NCBI RefSeq assembly: GCF_900215465.1
Contig: NZ_OBEH01000006.1
Coordinates: 232,321-296,320 of the forward strand
Length of the DNA stretch: 64,000 nt
DNA from: Flagellimonas pacifica
Lineage (GTDB): Bacteria > Bacteroidota > Bacteroidia > Flavobacteriales > Flavobacteriaceae
Direction: 5' to 3'
Shown: piece after piece, positions 49,001 through 57,018 of the stretch
Layout of the letters: every line of letters begins with the position of its first letter
Numbering within the stretch: the stretch's first letter is position 1
Position numbers and translations under genes: made by a program
Notes under the pieces: model-generated
Databases searched by the model: none
What the model saw: only the letters and a program-made list of their open reading frames with translations
What the model was told of the DNA's origin: nothing

Positions 49001-50879
49001 TGTTGGGGAATATGCCAAAAAATGTGTTCAAAATTATGAATCGGCCTTAGCCTATGTCAATGACTATTTTACATTGGATTACGAGGAGTTTTTGGCCCGA
49101 TATTTTCCTAGAAAGAAAAAGGAAATACAAAGGTCAATAACCCCCAAACGCTTTATGGAGATCATAGAAGATTTGGATACCGATCAAACCAAGGTCATTG
49201 AGGATAACAAATCGGACAATATATTGGTTTATGCTGGTCCGGGCAGTGGTAAGACCAAGGTTTTGGTCCATAAAATAGCCAGTTTATTGCTGATCGAGGA
49301 CATAAAGCCGGAACAATTTATGATGCTTACATTTTCAAAGGCGGCTTCATTGGAATTTAAACAGCGTGTTAGGAACCTTGTCCCTGAATATGCCGGGCTT
49401 ATCAAAATTACCACTTTCCATGGTTTTTGTTTTCAATTGCTAGGTCAATTGGGAGACCTTGACAAGTCCCAAAATGTAATACAGGATTGTACTAAGGCCA
49501 TAAGGGCGGGGGAAATCGATATTTCGTCCCTTGAGAACAAGAGTATCTTGATGTTCGATGAGTTTCAAGATATAAACCGAGAAGAGTGGGACTTGATAGA
49601 ATTGATAATCGAAAAGGCAGATAGACCACGCGTGATCGCAGTTGGGGACGACGACCAGAATATTTATGGTTTCAGAGGGTCTTCAAATGTATTTATGGGT
49701 AATTTTAGAAGTAAATACGGGGCAACTTTATATACACTTCCCAAAAATTACCGTAGTTATTCGGAGATAGTGGAGTTTAATAATCACGTACTGACCTATC
49801 TTAGAAATAGATTAAAAAAACAACGCCTAATTGCCAGTCGGAATAGAGGAGAAGGACGTGTCAATATCATTACATATAACGGGAAATATATAGAGAAACC
49901 TTTGGTTGAATATATTGCAGGAAAGCAGTTGTCCGGAAGTAAAGCCGTTTTGACCAGAACAAATATCGAAGCATTGCAGGTTAGCTCCATGCTCAAGGCG
50001 CTTGGCTACAAGGTAAGGTTAATGGCAGGTTTTGAGGGGTTTAGGATTTCAGATCTGTTTGAAATTAGATGCTTTGATCACAAATTAAGTAGTGAGGTTG
50101 GGGAATCGGGAATCATATTTGAGGCATCGTGGGAGCTGGCATTGGATTGGTTTAGAAAAACTTTCAAACAAAGTCTGCACTTTGAAACTTGTATGGCCTT
50201 GATCAAGAAATTTGACCATTCAAATCCCGACAAAAAACTTTTAGTGGATTGGAGGGAATTCTGTAGGGAAATAAATATGGAAGATGCCACAAACCCTGAT
50301 TCCGAAAGTGTTGTAGTATCAACTATGCACAAGGCCAAGGGTAAGGAATACGACCATGTAATGATGTTGTTGGTAGATTATGATTGTACCACCGATGAAT
50401 CTAGAAGGTTGTTATATGTGGCCAGTACAAGGGCCAAGAAGACCCTGCATATCCATACCAATATTGACTTTTATGATAAGATTGAATCAAAGAATATTAC
50501 CAGAAATGGGTTCACAGGCGAGTTGGGTGAACCATTGGGGTATGAGATGATTTTAGGTCATAAAGATGTAAGTTTAAGTTCTTTTAATTATCCTATTCCG
50601 TTATCAATTTTAAAGACAATTAAAACAGGCGATAAACTTGAAAAGGATGTTAAGATTTTTGGTGATAGTGAAGCTCCGGGACTAGCTAAGAAATCGCATG
50701 GCAATTTATTGTTGTTCTCAAAGAAGTTTGTTGCAGAACAATATGATCCAATGATAAAAAAGGGCTATGTTATAACAAGTGGCATAGCTGAATATATTGT
50801 TTATTGGTACAACAAGAATGATGAAAAGGAGTATAAGATAGTTTTGCCAAGGTTGAAATTTGAGAAAGGGAATTTTTGA
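46071..50879 (+). CDS. Exonuclease-like/RecQ/UvrD fusion helicase
   Basis: This 1602-residue protein joins three activities. The N-terminus has DEDD-exonuclease-like motifs (ILFLDIEVNPKTNTIDYG at residue 4; FICGHNIIKHDVPKL near 46). A CxxC pair (GCPYCSNKLNPKKALFE, about 230) precedes a complete RecQ helicase: VFPTGGGKSLTFQLPAL (about 286), IDEAHCFSSWGQDFR (about 390) and VQEAGRAGRDEK (about 578), followed by winged-helix-like regions. From about 1050 there is a UvrD/Rep-type superfamily 1 helicase: VYAGPGSGKTKVLV, MFDEFQDINREEW, GDDDQNIYGFRGSS, TMHKAKGKEYDHVM and RRLLYVASTRAKK. Such fusions occur in defence islands, and the flanking restriction and HerA systems agree with a DNA-processing role against foreign DNA. 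It is monocistronic here. Confidence 0.93.
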   Translation: MQNILFLDIEVNPKTNTIDYGATFKGQELHERNTNRLELWIKEAKFICGHNIIKHDVPKLKSKLGEEVFIGKKFIDTLLWSPILFVKRPNHKLTKGYRIVNASEVNNPLSDCKLTKDYLIKELNRFNDLSIGERSVYYDLLKDNPTFNAFFAMAGFDESKLVERHIGELIGEFICSTVDLDYYANQFPVGLAYVFTLLKLGDADAVLPPWVRHEYPEAEKILNDIRFKSCDDSGCPYCSNKLNPKKALFEFFNYSDFRKFEEHRITSLQEEAVKAGLQRKSFVAVFPTGGGKSLTFQLPALMRGASTRHLTIVISPLISLMKDQVDNLRDRFGITKAVAINGLLSPLERQEAFEMVSDGRADLLYLSPESLRSPSIFRLILTRSVGRIVIDEAHCFSSWGQDFRVDYLFIADFIKKIENEKNITQIPVSCFTATAKLQVIKDIKFYFQDRLGLELDEFITNKGRSNLSYEVVNVEEPERKMGYLLRVLEDCEKPTIIYASRTKQVENVCALVNEAGFNATFFHGKLDKDTKKANMDAFMKEENDIIVATSAFGMGVDKDNVKTVVHYNISDSLENYVQEAGRAGRDEKINAKCYILYSEEDLNKHFSLLQQTKLNHKEIKDIWRAIKGQAKFRDKISQSALEIAKKSGWDAEMLDLETKVKTAISALEDQGFLVRSLNSPRVFADSLLVKSFGSGQEILRNSEKITDQDKKDCGIVLKRIITDGETRIDYLADTTQLSSKRIQHVIRMLRDHAILGDAKDLTAFLSLVQSKNGSKRILEDYLKVEKGILDIISANKLQIPLRELNQRLLDSGVVESNVAFIRALLTCWDKRRFVKKSRKDKEKDIYELEFIRREDLIEDVKWRHDLSLSTFRFLENLAINNKEHIGGKEEVPVSFSLLELKESNQFMGSLVEENTKKYEICLLFLNDIKAISLEGGFMVSYNKLNISEVDTGKRVFTTDNYSKIKEFYLHRTEQIHIVGEYAKKCVQNYESALAYVNDYFTLDYEEFLARYFPRKKKEIQRSITPKRFMEIIEDLDTDQTKVIEDNKSDNILVYAGPGSGKTKVLVHKIASLLLIEDIKPEQFMMLTFSKAASLEFKQRVRNLVPEYAGLIKITTFHGFCFQLLGQLGDLDKSQNVIQDCTKAIRAGEIDISSLENKSILMFDEFQDINREEWDLIELIIEKADRPRVIAVGDDDQNIYGFRGSSNVFMGNFRSKYGATLYTLPKNYRSYSEIVEFNNHVLTYLRNRLKKQRLIASRNRGEGRVNIITYNGKYIEKPLVEYIAGKQLSGSKAVLTRTNIEALQVSSMLKALGYKVRLMAGFEGFRISDLFEIRCFDHKLSSEVGESGIIFEASWELALDWFRKTFKQSLHFETCMALIKKFDHSNPDKKLLVDWREFCREINMEDATNPDSESVVVSTMHKAKGKEYDHVMMLLVDYDCTTDESRRLLYVASTRAKKTLHIHTNIDFYDKIESKNITRNGFTGELGEPLGYEMILGHKDVSLSSFNYPIPLSILKTIKTGDKLEKDVKIFGDSEAPGLAKKSHGNLLLFSKKFVAEQYDPMIKKGYVITSGIAEYIVYWYNKNDEKEYKIVLPRLKFEKGNF

Positions 50880-50992
50880 AGGAACCTTCGGATATCGCCA
50901 ACAGAATTGAATTTGGGAATCCCGTTTTTGTCCAGGGTTTGTCGGATTCTTTTTAAGGATTGGATTTGGGCGTGGGTGCCTGTCATTTGCAT
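50801..50992 (-). pseudogene. Truncated N-terminal gene fragment
   Basis: On the minus strand, ATG 50992 opens MQMTGTHAQIQSLKRIRQTL, then DKNGIPKFNSVGDIRRFLQ. This looks like a regular coding N-terminus. The frame then runs into the antisense of the RecQ/UvrD gene end (stop TGA at 50877-50879) and stops at 50801. The coding look fades near that boundary, so I read it as a gene whose remainder was removed when the helicase gene arrived. It is judged by eye only. Confidence 0.3.
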
Positions 50993-51049
50993 TGATTACT
51001 TTTTTTGGGCGAACGTGTGGGCACGTAGCAACAAAAGTCAGCCGAGGGC

Positions 51050-51190
51050 TGAATGTGCTACAACGGTAAATTATATGAGTGCTGGCAGATTGCGTGGTAG
51101 TTTCCTGTCAAACCACTACGCAGTTTGCGCGGGCTACAAATCTTGAAATTTACCACATCACCTGCCATTACATATACAAAATGTTGGCGT
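51050..51190. repeat. Long structured palindromic intergenic segment
   Basis: Nested inverted repeats fold this region around one centre. GGTAAATT (51065-51072) pairs with AATTTACC (51147-51154), GGCAG (51084-51088) with CTGCC (51162-51166), and TGCGTGGTAGTTT (51091-51103) with AAACCACTACGCA (51110-51122, one mismatch and one wobble). It lies just past the 3' end of the HerA operon, next to the motif GTTGGCG. The layout is like the long hairpin sites of cassette arrays, or a dispersed Bacteroidota repeat. No gene is seen in 50993-51198. Confidence 0.55.
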
Positions 51191-51198
51191 TTCGTTGT

Positions 51199-52941
51199 TT
51201 ATTTATACCATTCATTTTTCAATTCTTCAATATCTAAATCTTTCCATTCGTCTTTCCATAATTCCCAATACGGGATATCGTTAGAAGATGGAGGAAGAGG
51301 ACATTTTTCAATTTGCACAATTGATGGCAACACAACAGATTCTCCAATTAATAAGGCTTCCCCTGCTTTCAATGAAGGCATTTTTTCAATTAAGTTCCCT
51401 AATGTATCAGGAAGAAGTTTTTTTACATAATTCTGGTCGTTGGGATTTGTGAGCCTCATAGCAACGAAATTGTTACATTGAGAGAAAATAGTTTCAGATA
51501 TTTCTGAAGGTCTTTGACTTGTAAGAAGAAGAGTAACGCCATATTTACGTCCTTCTTTAGCTATTCTTTCAATAGAATTTTTAGAAGCACGATATTTTAC
51601 TAAATCACTTGTTGGAACATATTTATGAGCTTCTTCATAAACTAGTAAAAGTGGAATGTCATTATTGATTTTTTCCTCAGGATCTTTTTCGCTTCTTAAC
51701 CTTTTATAAAAATACCCATATTCAAATAATATTCTGGAAATTAAAGAAACGGTTATACTTAGTACTTCAAAAGGAACGCCACTTAAATCAATTACAGTAA
51801 CGTTTGATTTATTGTCATCTTTGTAACCGAGTAATTGTTTAAGAGTATCTTCAAAGCTAATTTCCGCAGATTTTTTTCCGAGCAAGAAATTGTATCTCTT
51901 ATCATTTATCTTATTTTCAAGTCTATTTAAAAAGTTTATTAGCTTACCATTTAAAGTTCCTGAAGCAGATGTGCCTTTAGGAGTTAATTTTTCTGTGAAT
52001 AACCTTGGGATTGTTTCTTCTTCAAAATCAAAGACATTGCCATTACTATCTTCCCAAGGAATATTGTTTGCCGTATTTTTCTTTTCATTATTACGGTTCT
52101 CGACATATTGAGTAATTTCCTTTAAATCAAAAAATAGTGGTGAATCATAATGAAGTTTACCCTGATCTTCTGCACTACCAGTAAATTTCAGTCTGCGGTT
52201 ATATACTATTGCTTGTTTAAAGACATTACGTTGATTATGGTCATTAGCTTCTGTATCTAGAAATAATTCTTCCAGTTCATCACTATTTAACATCCAGTAT
52301 GGGAGTACTAAATTTTTAATGTCAATTAGATTCGCGTTGGGGAATGCTGCTTTATATTCGGAGTGAATATCGAATATTACAGCATGAGAATTATTTAAAT
52401 CAAAAGTGTCATTTTTTGCTGATACAGCTTTCTGAATTATTGTTGCTAAAGTGTGTGATTTTCCAGAACCAGTAGAACCAACGATAGCAATATGTTTATT
52501 GAAAAACTTATTACCATTTACAGGTATCTTTATTTCTTTATTTTGTGATAATGAACAGAAAGTAAATTTCTCTTTCGATTCTAAAGAATCTTCAAAAATA
52601 GTGGCAATTTCCTCAATTTTTGCAGGCTCAACTTTCTTTGGCGGAATAGCTATTGAATCACCACCTCTTTCAAAAACGCCATCTCGAATTACCCCTAAAG
52701 GATTAGCTTCTAATATGTAATTTCTATCGGGAACTCCGTTTTTTTCTGAAACTTCAATGGAAAAATTCTCGATTATTGCTAGTAAGATTACATCATCGCT
52801 ATCACAGATTCTCAGATACGAACCTACTTTTAGATGTTCTTCGGCAAGTTTAAACTCGTTTAAATCAGGAACAGATATTTTTACTTTATTCGGGAAAACG
52901 GAAATAACTTCTGCGTTAAGATTGGTGTCTTGTCCTGCCAT
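51199..52941 (-). CDS. herA: HerA-like ATPase of a DUF4297-HerA defence system
   Basis: This 580-residue protein has an N-terminal HAS-barrel-like part (NAEVISVFPNKVKISVPDLN), the P-loop HIAIVGSTGSGKSHTLATII (about 150), a Walker B with adjacent Glu-Glu (PLLLVYEEAHKYVP) and an arginine-finger region (RIAKEGRKYGVTLLLTSQRP). Family members form hexameric DNA translocases. The start codon shares one base with the stop of the upstream nuclease gene (TAATG), so the two are made together. DUF4297-HerA pairs are known anti-phage systems; here the pair is complete. It ends next to a structured palindromic segment. Confidence 0.92.
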   Translation of the reverse strand: MAGQDTNLNAEVISVFPNKVKISVPDLNEFKLAEEHLKVGSYLRICDSDDVILLAIIENFSIEVSEKNGVPDRNYILEANPLGVIRDGVFERGGDSIAIPPKKVEPAKIEEIATIFEDSLESKEKFTFCSLSQNKEIKIPVNGNKFFNKHIAIVGSTGSGKSHTLATIIQKAVSAKNDTFDLNNSHAVIFDIHSEYKAAFPNANLIDIKNLVLPYWMLNSDELEELFLDTEANDHNQRNVFKQAIVYNRRLKFTGSAEDQGKLHYDSPLFFDLKEITQYVENRNNEKKNTANNIPWEDSNGNVFDFEEETIPRLFTEKLTPKGTSASGTLNGKLINFLNRLENKINDKRYNFLLGKKSAEISFEDTLKQLLGYKDDNKSNVTVIDLSGVPFEVLSITVSLISRILFEYGYFYKRLRSEKDPEEKINNDIPLLLVYEEAHKYVPTSDLVKYRASKNSIERIAKEGRKYGVTLLLTSQRPSEISETIFSQCNNFVAMRLTNPNDQNYVKKLLPDTLGNLIEKMPSLKAGEALLIGESVVLPSIVQIEKCPLPPSSNDIPYWELWKDEWKDLDIEELKNEWYK

Positions 52942-54176
52942 TATACTATATTTTTAATATCTAAGGTTTCTTCAATTTGGATTATTATATGTGTGCAATT
53001 CTGATTTAAATAGAAGCTTTCGTTGTGATAAAATTGATAGATTTCTTTTGGTGCTGAGATTTGATTTAGAAGTAAATCTAATTCAGCTATAGAATTAATA
53101 AACTTTATTTTGATATTATTTTGAAATGTAGCTTGCTCCATCAAACTTGTTGCTCTGAAACTAGCTCCCAGAAAATCAATACCATCTTTCAATAACATAC
53201 CTTCATCAAAGAATTCTTGTTTAATTTGCTGGAGTTTAGCGTCTCTAATATTATGTATGTATATGTATGGGCAGAATGAATTTTTTTCCAACCGTGAAAG
53301 TTTAGACCATCTTCTTTGGATGGTTCGTACAATCTCCTTTATATTCTGAACACTATCAGTTGGTTTTGATTCAAAAAGAAAAAATCTTTCATAAGGGTTA
53401 GTGTTTAAGCCTGTGTTGAAGTAATTTTTCTTAACCTCTCTCAGATACTTTGCTTTACCTTTATAGTGAACAAACCAGCTATTAAATAATAATTGTTTGG
53501 TGTTTATCTTACTCAGAAAAGACGGCTTTGTAATACTTCTCTCCCCAACATCTTGTTTTATACTTAAGTCCTTGATTACTTTTAATCCACTATTGTAGTA
53601 AAAGTTCTCAGCTTCAAATTTATCACAACTAAAATGCTCGCAAAGTTTATTGAATATCTCGTTTAATTGATTATCGAAGGAAGGAGCATTAATATCAATT
53701 GCCAGCAAATTAATAAAGTCGGACAAATTTTCGTCAGATAAGCCCAATTCCTCATACAACTTATGAGTTACCCTTTTTGTTATCTTTTCCCCGTCTACAA
53801 CTATTGATTCATTTTTTGTGTATGTGAGAAAATTAGTTTTAAGATAATTACAGGACAGAGGAAGTAATTTCTCTTGTCCTGATTTATAATGACCATATAA
53901 ATGATACTTTATTTTAGGTGAATCTGATTTTAACAAATCTGAATAATGCTTAAACATTAGCATTATTGATTTCTTTATTACTGAATGATTATATTCAGAT
54001 TTTTCATAGTATTTGCATTGAACAGCAATTGTTTCATCAGGAGAAATCAAATCTATATCTTCAATCCCTTCAACAACAATAGTTTGCTCATCATAACTAT
54101 TCAGAATATCTAATATCGTTTTGTCAAACTGATAAAAATAACCTACTATCGTATCAACTGCACTTCTATCTGTCAT
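52941..54176 (-). CDS. DUF4297/Cap4-like nuclease of the HerA pair
   Basis: This 411-residue protein begins with the characteristic DUF4297-type N-terminus SAVDTIVGYFYQFDKTILDI. A PD-(D/E)xK-like nuclease core follows: VEGIEDIDLISPDETIAVQC with the KYYE that follows supplies the Asp and the Q-x-K residues. The rest is helical and of unknown fold, probably for sensing or for docking to HerA. It is the first gene of a two-gene operon with the HerA ATPase. Activation by phage infection leading to DNA degradation is known for the family and is inferred here. Confidence 0.85.
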   Translation of the reverse strand: MTDRSAVDTIVGYFYQFDKTILDILNSYDEQTIVVEGIEDIDLISPDETIAVQCKYYEKSEYNHSVIKKSIMLMFKHYSDLLKSDSPKIKYHLYGHYKSGQEKLLPLSCNYLKTNFLTYTKNESIVVDGEKITKRVTHKLYEELGLSDENLSDFINLLAIDINAPSFDNQLNEIFNKLCEHFSCDKFEAENFYYNSGLKVIKDLSIKQDVGERSITKPSFLSKINTKQLLFNSWFVHYKGKAKYLREVKKNYFNTGLNTNPYERFFLFESKPTDSVQNIKEIVRTIQRRWSKLSRLEKNSFCPYIYIHNIRDAKLQQIKQEFFDEGMLLKDGIDFLGASFRATSLMEQATFQNNIKIKFINSIAELDLLLNQISAPKEIYQFYHNESFYLNQNCTHIIIQIEETLDIKNIV

Positions 54177-54396
54177 ATTTTAAGTTCCTTGGTTCGGTTC
54201 TGTATATATTATTATTGTTTACACGTAGGCTTTTTTTTCAATGAACGCCAACGGTGTTAGCGGTTTTAATTTTACTAATTAATCCGTTGATAAATCATTT
54301 TACATTTTAAACTAAGTATTTTGGATTTGGTTATCAAAATTAAAATGTCACTTTTGTAAGCCTTTCAAATTGCAAATAATAGAGAATTCATAACTA
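54177..54396. other. 220-base intergenic segment with core inverted repeat
   Basis: AACGCCAACGGTGTTAGCGG at 54243-54262 contains CGCCAAC/GTTAGCG, an imperfect inverted repeat (one mismatch) with a very short loop. It lies between the phospholipase-like gene and the DUF4297 gene, both on the minus strand. The segment probably also carries the promoter of the DUF4297-HerA operon; I see no clear -7/-33 pair. Confidence 0.45.
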
Positions 54397-56868
54397 CTAA
54401 AAGATTCTTGCGAAAAATGATACAATTCTATCCCAGATCGTGTACTTGCATTTTGGCTTTCCGGGATAATTCGGAAAAGGACAATCCTTTGTTGGGTTAT
54501 AAGGATATGAATCAGGAATAATATTCGATAATCCAAGGGCGTCAGGAGTTTCTAAAGCAGGATTTATTGGTCCGTGAAAGAGCTTTCTAAAAATGAAGTT
54601 TCTTGCCTGCACATTATCCCACATCTTAAACCCCGATGAGTAACCATACGATTCAGGTTTAGGGTATTGTTCGTCCTGACGCAAGAATGGAGGAGGAGTC
54701 TTCAACCAATGATGATTACCATCAATAGATTTTGGGAGCCTTACCATTATATTATTACTTGCAAGATCATTTCCTTTATAGAGTTTAAATCCAGCAATAG
54801 AGTTTAACCCCTTAGCGTCTAATAGTGAAAGCTTAGCTAATACAATAGAGTTATATAAAGCGTTGAATTGGTCTTTATCAAAGACACCATTAGAAAGATG
54901 CATTTCAGCATTTACACGTGTTGCAACATCGGGAATAAGAAGCAGAGATTTACTACTTGGGGATGTTGAAAACTCAGTGTTAAGAATTTTACTTGTCGGT
55001 TTTTTGCTAATTAGTTTTACTAATCTTTGAACATCCACTCCAGTAGTTTTCTTCGCGAATTCATATACTTCATCAGTTAGGGCTTGTTTTATTTTAGCCT
55101 CAATATCATTCTTTAATTTAACGACTTCACGTAAAATAGGATCTTGCTTAACAGCAAGTTCTTCCAGTTTCTTTAATGCTTTTTTAATTTCTTTTAAGGT
55201 CGAATTTACAGTACATTGCCCCCCAGTGATTTCACTAGGAATTCCTATAATTGAAGGAAACGAGCAGCTCTTCCAATCCAATAGCGGTTCAATCGCACTC
55301 TGTTCGGAAATAGAATTCTTCATAGATTGTGCATTAGCCATGAAATATTTATTCATTGCTAACTTAATATCCTTTTGCCAAGCTAAGAAAATGCCTTGCA
55401 CCGGACTTTCATGTTCCCCAAACCGTTGTAGTAGGTCAACTGCTGCTTGGGATAGTACTATATCTGCCTCAAGTATTTTTTCACTCGTTGTAAGGACAAC
55501 ATTTATAGCTTCTTTGAAGTCAGAAAAACTATTTGCAAATTGTTGTGAGGCTGCATTTTCAAGCTTTTGTTTAGCGAGTAATGTTTCTTTAGCAACAATG
55601 TATACGGGGTCAGAGTAATCACATAGGCGACTTGTCACGTTTTCACAATCTACTAAGGGTTTATGATAAGGCCTCTTACCCCTAAGCCTCCTGTATTTAC
55701 AAGACGCAGGGTGACCAACTCTTATACAAGGTCCTATTTCTTCACATATTCGATCGGTAACATCTCTACAGATATTAGCCTCAATTCCTTTGAGTTTTTC
55801 TGAGGCTCTTAATACCTCTTGCTCAGCCTTGTGCTTTTCGTTTTGAAAATGTTCCAAAGTGCCTAGTATTTTCTGCGCCTCCTCAAGGTGTTTATTAATT
55901 CTTTCATTTTCGTTCTTGAATATTTTTAACGCTGAGGTCTTTGCTAGCTTTTCTAATTTCTGAGCCTCATCAATTGCTCCGTTAGTTAAGTCATGGAATT
56001 TCTGCCGTACCTTATTTATTTCTTTTAATTCTTCTTTGCTCAAGTCTAGATCAAAGAAATATAAAGCCAAAAGCTGCTCAGCAAGTAAGTGAAGTTTTTC
56101 TAATGGCCCATCTTCTCCAGCTATATCGCCAAGGGTTTGATAAAGATTGTAAACCGCTCCAAAATGGGGAGAGCCGTTTTGACCGAACTGATCTCGAGCA
56201 GATTTATTCTCAATGAAAGTTCGCCAAAGAAAGTCAGCAGGTATAGCAGGATTGCCGTCAACTAACGTGCTTTGATAAGGTTTTCCTAATGGGGTTCCAT
56301 TATAATCTGTCATTAGAGGCATGTGCTCAGATAAATAACCTTCAAGAAGGAAATGTCGTTGTTCTACATTGGTTTCGTCATCCAATAAGGAAAAACAATC
56401 ACCTGAATATTGATTCACATATGTATGTGCAAATACATCTGAAGCGGCATGGCCGAAAAATCCATAGGCGAATGCTTTTTCTTTTGGTGTCTGAGCACTT
56501 TCTAATATATGAGCTAACCAATCTCCGGTACCCCAACCTCCATTTGTGCTCCCTGGATGGATCGTCATTTGACCAGAATATATGCCCGGTACAGCGTCAG
56601 GTCCGATATTACCTTGTAAGTAGTACTGTTTATTTGCTAGAATAGCGTTTACTATTTCAGGATCAACTGGAATATTAATGGTTTTTCCGTCCAGTATAAA
56701 GGATAGTTTTCCATCATCTTCTAGGTCATTTATTACTTGTTGAGCTATCCATATATGGAGGTCGATTTTATGACAATATCCAGTTCTACTGTTGAACAAC
56801 AATAGAATAGTTAATATTATCAGATGTATGTAATTTCTAGGAGTTATATTTTTAAATCTAATTGTCAT
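54397..56868 (-). CDS. Secreted zinc-dependent phospholipase C-like protein
   Basis: The frame is open from 56994, but the ATG at 56868 gives a clear signal peptide (NYIHLIILTILLLFNSRTGY, then CHKIDLH) and 823 residues. The first 200 mature residues match the zinc-dependent phospholipase C fold: HKIDLHIWIAQQVI, GNIGPDAVPGIYSG, TGDWLAHILES, FGHAASDVFAHTYVNQYSGD and EQRHFLLEGYLSEHM, with His, Asp and Glu ligands. The remainder is a coiled coil (about 280-370), a Cys-rich part (CRDVTDRICEEIGPC) and a long helical C-terminal half without a known domain. It sits among defence genes, is AT-rich and is far longer than ordinary phospholipases. Action on membranes, own or foreign, is inferred. Confidence 0.75.
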   Translation of the reverse strand: MTIRFKNITPRNYIHLIILTILLLFNSRTGYCHKIDLHIWIAQQVINDLEDDGKLSFILDGKTINIPVDPEIVNAILANKQYYLQGNIGPDAVPGIYSGQMTIHPGSTNGGWGTGDWLAHILESAQTPKEKAFAYGFFGHAASDVFAHTYVNQYSGDCFSLLDDETNVEQRHFLLEGYLSEHMPLMTDYNGTPLGKPYQSTLVDGNPAIPADFLWRTFIENKSARDQFGQNGSPHFGAVYNLYQTLGDIAGEDGPLEKLHLLAEQLLALYFFDLDLSKEELKEINKVRQKFHDLTNGAIDEAQKLEKLAKTSALKIFKNENERINKHLEEAQKILGTLEHFQNEKHKAEQEVLRASEKLKGIEANICRDVTDRICEEIGPCIRVGHPASCKYRRLRGKRPYHKPLVDCENVTSRLCDYSDPVYIVAKETLLAKQKLENAASQQFANSFSDFKEAINVVLTTSEKILEADIVLSQAAVDLLQRFGEHESPVQGIFLAWQKDIKLAMNKYFMANAQSMKNSISEQSAIEPLLDWKSCSFPSIIGIPSEITGGQCTVNSTLKEIKKALKKLEELAVKQDPILREVVKLKNDIEAKIKQALTDEVYEFAKKTTGVDVQRLVKLISKKPTSKILNTEFSTSPSSKSLLLIPDVATRVNAEMHLSNGVFDKDQFNALYNSIVLAKLSLLDAKGLNSIAGFKLYKGNDLASNNIMVRLPKSIDGNHHWLKTPPPFLRQDEQYPKPESYGYSSGFKMWDNVQARNFIFRKLFHGPINPALETPDALGLSNIIPDSYPYNPTKDCPFPNYPGKPKCKYTIWDRIVSFFARIF

Positions 56869-56953
56869 TTTTTGTGTATCTGAATTATTATTACGGCTAA
56901 CGGCTATGTTTTCGTTGCATGGCTTAGCAGTTAACTTTGCAAATACACACCAA

Positions 56954-56977
56954 ACTGAAAATCCACGTGGATTTTCA
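56954..56977. repeat. Perfect 24-bp palindrome upstream of the phospholipase gene
   Basis: The two halves CTGAAAATCCAC and GTGGATTTTCAG abut without a loop. The palindrome lies 86 bases upstream of the phospholipase-like start, in a gap that also has the pair GCTAACGGCTA and TGGCTTAGC (56896-56933). It could be an operator for a dimeric regulator or part of a cassette-type junction. Confidence 0.65.
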
Positions 56978-57018
56978 GAAGTAGGCGAGAACAAGCAAAA
57001 TTATTAATGGCATTGCTT

